A stretch of 36,774 nt of DNA from Sphingobacteriales bacterium (lineage in GTDB: Bacteria; Bacteroidota; Bacteroidia; Chitinophagales; Chitinophagaceae), in contig JAHEBJ010000024.1 in the NCBI GenBank assembly GCA_024642285.1, positions 1 to 36,774 on the forward strand, given 5' to 3'. Positions 33,747 to 36,774 of the stretch are shown here, piece by piece. The stretch's first letter is position 1. The number at the start of each line of letters is the position of its first letter. The position numbers were made by a program, and so were the translations under genes. Below the pieces are notes generated by a model. It was not told the DNA's origin. It did not search any database and worked only from the letters and a program-made list of their open reading frames with translations.

Positions 33747-34310
33747 ATGGCGGCTAAACGGACATTTGAGATAGCATTTGTAGGGTTAAAACAGGGAGTT
33801 CATGAGTTTAACTACGTAGTGGACGACAAGTTCTTTGTTGAAAAAGGCGATCCTGATTTTACCAATTGCCGGGCAAATATCAAGTTATTGCTCGATAAAA
33901 AGAGCAGTTTTATGCTGCTCAAATTTGAAATTGGTGGAAAAGCAGATATAACCTGCGACCGTTGTGGTAATCCACTCGGTATGGATATCTGGGACGAATT
34001 CAACATGTTGATAAAACTGGTTGAAAACCCCGATGAGATGAATGCACAGGAGGAAGACCCCGATGTGTTTTATATTTCCCGTACGGAAAGCCATATAGAT
34101 GTTGCCAACTGGATCTACGAATTTGTGCTGCTGAGTTTTCCGATCCAGAAAATGTGCAGCGACGAAGAAATGGGAGGACCACAATGTAACAACGAAGTGC
34201 TTGAAAAACTGAAGGCCATGGAGGTTAAAGAGGAACCAACAAACGACAACCATAACCAGTTGTGGAAAGGTTTGGAGCAGTTTAAGAAAAAAGTAAAAAG
34301 TAAAAAGTAA
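33747..34310 (+). CDS. DUF177/YceD-family protein
   Basis: A 187-residue protein of the YceD (DUF177) family, linked in the literature to 23S rRNA processing or large-subunit assembly and nearly always encoded just before rpmF. It has two cysteine pairs: CDRCG (about residues 71-75), and single cysteines in MCSDEEMGGPQC near 135-148, which fit a zinc site. The end is acidic then lysine-rich (KKKVKSKK). It lies 35 nt before rpmF and shares its promoter. Confidence 0.9.
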   Translation: MAAKRTFEIAFVGLKQGVHEFNYVVDDKFFVEKGDPDFTNCRANIKLLLDKKSSFMLLKFEIGGKADITCDRCGNPLGMDIWDEFNMLIKLVENPDEMNAQEEDPDVFYISRTESHIDVANWIYEFVLLSFPIQKMCSDEEMGGPQCNNEVLEKLKAMEVKEEPTNDNHNQLWKGLEQFKKKVKSKK

Positions 34311-34345
34311 TAATAACCAATCAATAAAAATTAAAACTAAGCGAT

Positions 34346-34540
34346 ATGCCAAATCCGAAAAGGCGCCACTCACAACAACGCAGTGCAAAAAGAAGAACAC
34401 ATTACAAAGCTACTGAGCCTACTTTGAGTGTTGACAAAACAACCGGCGAAACACATGTACGTCATCGTGCCCATGTAAGCGAAGGAAAATTATTCTACAA
34501 AGGAAAATTAGTAGCAGAGAAAGCTCCGCTGAAAGCATAA
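34346..34540 (+). CDS. rpmF: Large-subunit ribosomal protein bL32
   Basis: A 64-residue bL32 starting MPNPKRRHSQQRSAKRRTHYKA, the family signature. It has no cysteine, so it is the zinc-free C-minus form, like bL33 in this window. It stands between yceD and plsX, the classic bacterial order. Start ATG at 34346. Confidence 0.97.
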   Translation: MPNPKRRHSQQRSAKRRTHYKATEPTLSVDKTTGETHVRHRAHVSEGKLFYKGKLVAEKAPLKA

Positions 34541-34555
34541 TATTTTTCTTACTGT

Positions 34556-34618
34556 AAATTCTAAGCCTGCCTGCAGGCAGGTACAACAACCCTGCCGCTG
34601 CAAACAGTCTTAGAATTT
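34556..34618 (+). terminator. Nested hairpin after rpmF
   Basis: Outer 10-bp stem AAATTCTAAG (34556-34565) with CTTAGAATTT (34609-34618), followed by TTG. Inside is a perfect 16-bp palindrome CCTGCCTGCAGGCAGG (34566-34581). It may end yceD-rpmF before plsX, or act as an insertion of a REP-like palindrome inside a terminator. Confidence 0.55.
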
Positions 34619-34663
34619 TTGCATTTACGGGGCTTTGCTGTTACAGGAAGTTAGTGAACAAAA

Positions 34664-34672
34664 TATTTTTGC
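34664..34672 (+). promoter_or_regulatory. Promoter -7 element possibly driving plsX
   Basis: TATTTTTGC matches TAnnTTTG. It lies 128 nt before the plsX ATG, leaving a long leader with CTTCGTGCCTACGTGGCA-like repeat sequence. Confidence 0.4.
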
Positions 34673-34800
34673 CGCAAAAAAACGGAGACACAAAGAAAAT
34701 CAATCCTTCCTTCGTGCCTACGTGGCATTTTTTTTCTTGCGAAGCAATAAAAAACCATTTACATTGTGTTAGTATCAGATAAAACAAAACGGCAATTTAA

Positions 34801-35748
34801 ATGAATATAGGACTGGACATGATGGGAGGCGACTTTGCTCCACTGGAAGCAGTGAAAGGTGCCGCTGAATTTTTATCTGACAGTAAAGCCGGTCTTCATC
34901 TTACACTCATCGGCGATGAGGGGCAGATAAAAACCCATCTTACAAATCACTCCATCGCTGCCGAAAAATATACCATCGTTCATGCCGCCCAGGTAATTGA
35001 AATGAACGAACATCCTACCAAGGCACTTAAAGAAAAACAACAATCATCCATCGCCATAGGATTTCATTTGCTGGCAACGGGTAAGACCGATGCTTTCATC
35101 AGTGCAGGAAATACCGGGGCCATGATGGTAGGAAGTCTGTTCAGCATAAAAACCATTGAAGGTGTTTTACGCCCCACTATTGGTGCTTACATGCCCCGTG
35201 AAGATGGCACACTGGGTCTTTTGGTTGATGTGGGTCTTAATGCCGATTGCAAACCCGAAAACCTGAACCAGTTTGCTGTACTGGGTTCTTTGTTTGCAAA
35301 GCATATCCTCAATTTTGAAAACCCAAAATGTGGTTTGATAAACCTTGGTGAAGAGGAAGGCAAGGGTAATATTCTTACGCAGGCAACCTATCCCCTTTTA
35401 AAGGAAAACAAGCAACTGAATTTTATTGGCAATATTGAAGGCCGTGATATTTTACTTACCAAGGCCGATGTGTTGGTATGCAACGGATTTACCGGCAACG
35501 TAGTTTTAAAACTGGCCGAAAGTTTTTACGATATCAGCCGCCGCCGCAATATAACCGATGAACACCTTGATAGATTTAATTTTGAACAGTATGGCGGTGT
35601 GCCTGTTTTAGGCGTTGCCAAACCTGTTATCATTGGCCACGGCATCTCCCACGCTATGGCATTTAAAAATATGATCCGCATTGCCCATCGTATGCTGGAG
35701 ACTGATCTTTTAACCAAGATGAAAGATAGTTTTGTGGAACAGGATTAA
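34801..35748 (+). CDS. plsX: PlsX, phosphate acyltransferase
   Basis: PlsX turns acyl-ACP into acyl-phosphate, the donor for PlsY in glycerolipid synthesis. The 315-residue peripheral membrane enzyme has DMMGGDFAPLEAVKGA at residues 6-21, FISAGNTGAMMVGSLF (about 99-114), and CNGFTGNVVLKLAES near 225-239, all family signatures. The order yceD-rpmF-plsX is conserved, but the usual next gene, fabH, is missing here. It is separated from rpmF by 260 nt, with a hairpin and a possible promoter in the gap. Confidence 0.96.
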   Translation: MNIGLDMMGGDFAPLEAVKGAAEFLSDSKAGLHLTLIGDEGQIKTHLTNHSIAAEKYTIVHAAQVIEMNEHPTKALKEKQQSSIAIGFHLLATGKTDAFISAGNTGAMMVGSLFSIKTIEGVLRPTIGAYMPREDGTLGLLVDVGLNADCKPENLNQFAVLGSLFAKHILNFENPKCGLINLGEEEGKGNILTQATYPLLKENKQLNFIGNIEGRDILLTKADVLVCNGFTGNVVLKLAESFYDISRRRNITDEHLDRFNFEQYGGVPVLGVAKPVIIGHGISHAMAFKNMIRIAHRMLETDLLTKMKDSFVEQD

Positions 35749-35825
35749 TTTATTCCTGCATATACTACCGAGCTTTTCAGCGAAAATCTAAATAGATACA
35801 ACCGTTTTTTTATTGAAGTCTGCTA

Positions 35826-35847
35826 ACAAAAAACATTCGTTTTTTGT
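35826..35847 (+). terminator. AT-only hairpin after plsX
   Basis: Perfect 9-bp stem ACAAAAAAC/GTTTTTTGT with loop ATTC, 78 nt after the plsX stop. Weak because the stem has few GC pairs. The 35749-36024 gap otherwise holds only the GTTGTG site at 35975. Confidence 0.4.
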
Positions 35848-35974
35848 ATTGTTGACACATAAAACAATTAAATATGCGAAACTTTGACTTACGTATATGA
35901 TATTGTTTTTTATATATAAATTTGAAAGCCAGACTTGTAAAAACGGTGCCTGAAAAACATTCGTATATTTATGA

Positions 35975-35987
35975 GTTGTGCGTAACC
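35975..35987 (+). other. Core-like site GTTGTGCGTAACC upstream of the last gene
   Basis: GTTGTG here and its complement CACAAC at 36578-36583 bracket the last gene. The window's last bases (GTTG at 36771-36774) may begin another copy. This may be the left border of a cassette-like unit. Confidence 0.4.
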
Positions 35988-36024
35988 TTTTGGGACACCA
36001 TATTAATTTCTAAATTTCTCTTCC

Positions 36025-36543
36025 ATGACAACTCGAAAAAAGTTATTCAATTTCTTTCTTTGGTGGGCTGTACTTGGTTTTAGCATTTGGCTTGGCGGTA
36101 CAATTTTCAGCATGACTGTTGTAGTACCGATGTGGAGTGAAGCACCTCCACAATCAGTTAAAGAATTTTTTAGCGAGACAAGTTTTAATAAATACATCTT
36201 TAATTTTTTTGGACCGCCTTGGATGGCTATCAGAAATCTTCCTGTTTTAATTGCATTAGTATTGGGTTGGTACGGCAAACAACACAGACAGTATTTGTTA
36301 ATTACATTCATCAGTCTGATAATTGGTATAATCTATACGATCACATATATCTATCCCATAAACGACATTTTAATGACTAAAGCAGGTGCTGATAAATCTG
36401 CGGAAGAAATTAGAACAATGGTTGACAAATGGATTTTCGCAGACAGGTTAAGATTTGTAGTGATGTTAGTAGGTTATTTCTTCTTATTAAAAGCTTTTAG
36501 ACGAGCAATACCTGACGAAACAAAAAATAAAAGTATTCTTTGA
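36025..36543 (+). CDS. Small four-helix membrane protein (possibly DUF1772-like)
   Basis: A 172-residue protein with four membrane segments: about 10-33 (FFLWWAVLGFSIWLGGTIFSMTVV), 62-80, 88-110 and 138-155. The first segment with its GG and the following VPMWS, and the layout of four helices with one long loop, resemble DUF1772/anthrone oxygenase-like membrane proteins, but I am not sure. Start ATG at 36025; no Shine-Dalgarno sequence. It stands alone between the GTTGTG site and the long inverted-repeat structure. Confidence 0.6.
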   Translation: MTTRKKLFNFFLWWAVLGFSIWLGGTIFSMTVVVPMWSEAPPQSVKEFFSETSFNKYIFNFFGPPWMAIRNLPVLIALVLGWYGKQHRQYLLITFISLIIGIIYTITYIYPINDILMTKAGADKSAEEIRTMVDKWIFADRLRFVVMLVGYFFLLKAFRRAIPDETKNKSIL

Positions 36544-36577
36544 TGTTAAGCATACTTAATCTAAAACTAAGGCTACT

Positions 36578-36774
36578 CACAACATTGGGTTTTGTGCAAG
36601 TCTGGCAGGACGTTGTCCTGCCCAGGCAACATTAACTTTACTGGGCATTTGTTCGGGGCTCGACAAGCTATCCTGGGCTTTTATTTGTTACCTTCAACTT
36701 TAGTAATTTTAATCGGCAGCGGTTCCTGGGCTGGACGTTAAAACGTCCAGCCCAGCACAAAGCCCCGCCCGTTG
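36578..36774 (+). repeat. Long nested inverted-repeat structure (attC-like), cut by the window edge
   Basis: Outer arms: CACAACATTGGGTTTTGTGC (36578-36597) and GCACAAAGCCCCGCCCGTTG (36755-36774) are imperfect complements ending in CACAAC and GTTG. Inside are two hairpins: CTGGCAGGAC/GTCCTGCCCAG (36602-36625, 3-nt loop) and CTGGGCTGGACGTT/AACGTCCAGCCCAG (36726-36755, perfect 14 bp, 2-nt loop). The layout of long imperfect outer arms with core sites resembles integron attC, though core bases differ from the standard. Confidence 0.55.

Overview
The window is AT-rich bacterial chromosome from a member of the Bacteroidota, most likely of the Chitinophagia/Chitinophagaceae type (inference). The support is lineage-typical families (DUF4295, DUF2723/GT117, DUF3667, DUF3810), a Bacteroidota gene order rpmB-rpmG-DUF4295-ftsY-rimO, almost no Shine-Dalgarno sequences, and repeated TAnnTTTG-type -7 promoter elements. 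No phage, insertion sequence, CRISPR array or rRNA operon is visible. Most of the window is core housekeeping DNA.

Layout. 1-2251 (minus): translation and secretion operon rpmB, rpmG, DUF4295, ftsY, then the 5' end of rimO running off the left edge. 2460-3778: convergent OsmC-family protein and EamA-type exporter. 3891-9872 (plus): a very large DUF2723/GT117 membrane glycosyltransferase, then a VWA protein paired with an AAA+ ATPase. 9911-15114 (minus): secreted protein of unknown role, then murB, priA and plsC in one run (transcribed plsC to priA to murB). 15337-18983 (plus): rplU, rpmA, a Lys/Ala/Pro-repeat histone-H1-like protein, polX and a membrane protein. 18992-24586 (minus): DUF3667, mazG and a 1248-residue sensor kinase. 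24692-26133: secreted YD-like protein and a tRNA-Leu/tRNA-Gly locus containing a small GIY-YIG nuclease gene. 26263-28842: small membrane protein, GT2 glycosyltransferase, second sensor kinase. 28886-33663: tRNA-Leu(GAG), DUF2130, phosphopantetheinyl transferase, dcd, a beta-lactamase-fold serine hydrolase, DUF3810. 33747-35748: yceD-rpmF-plsX. 36025-36774: a small membrane protein in a cassette-like setting.

How the genes work together. Ribosomal protein genes (bL28, bL33, bL21, bL27, bL32) and ribosome or secretion factors (FtsY, RimO, YceD) recur in several operons; three ribosomal protein operons share an identical 15-nt promoter core. Envelope functions are MurB, PlsC, PlsX, GT2 and GT117. 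Genome upkeep is represented by PriA, PolX, MazG, Dcd and the H1-like protein.

The two most unusual places are (1) 25542-26017, where a GIY-YIG nuclease gene lies between an intact tRNA-Leu(UAA) and a second, decayed copy of that tRNA's 3' half plus terminator, which looks like a tRNA-targeting mobile unit; and (2) 35975-36774, where a gene is bounded by GTTGTG/CACAAC core-like sites and a long nested inverted-repeat structure resembling an integron cassette recombination site. Both readings are inference from sequence layout and need comparative checks.
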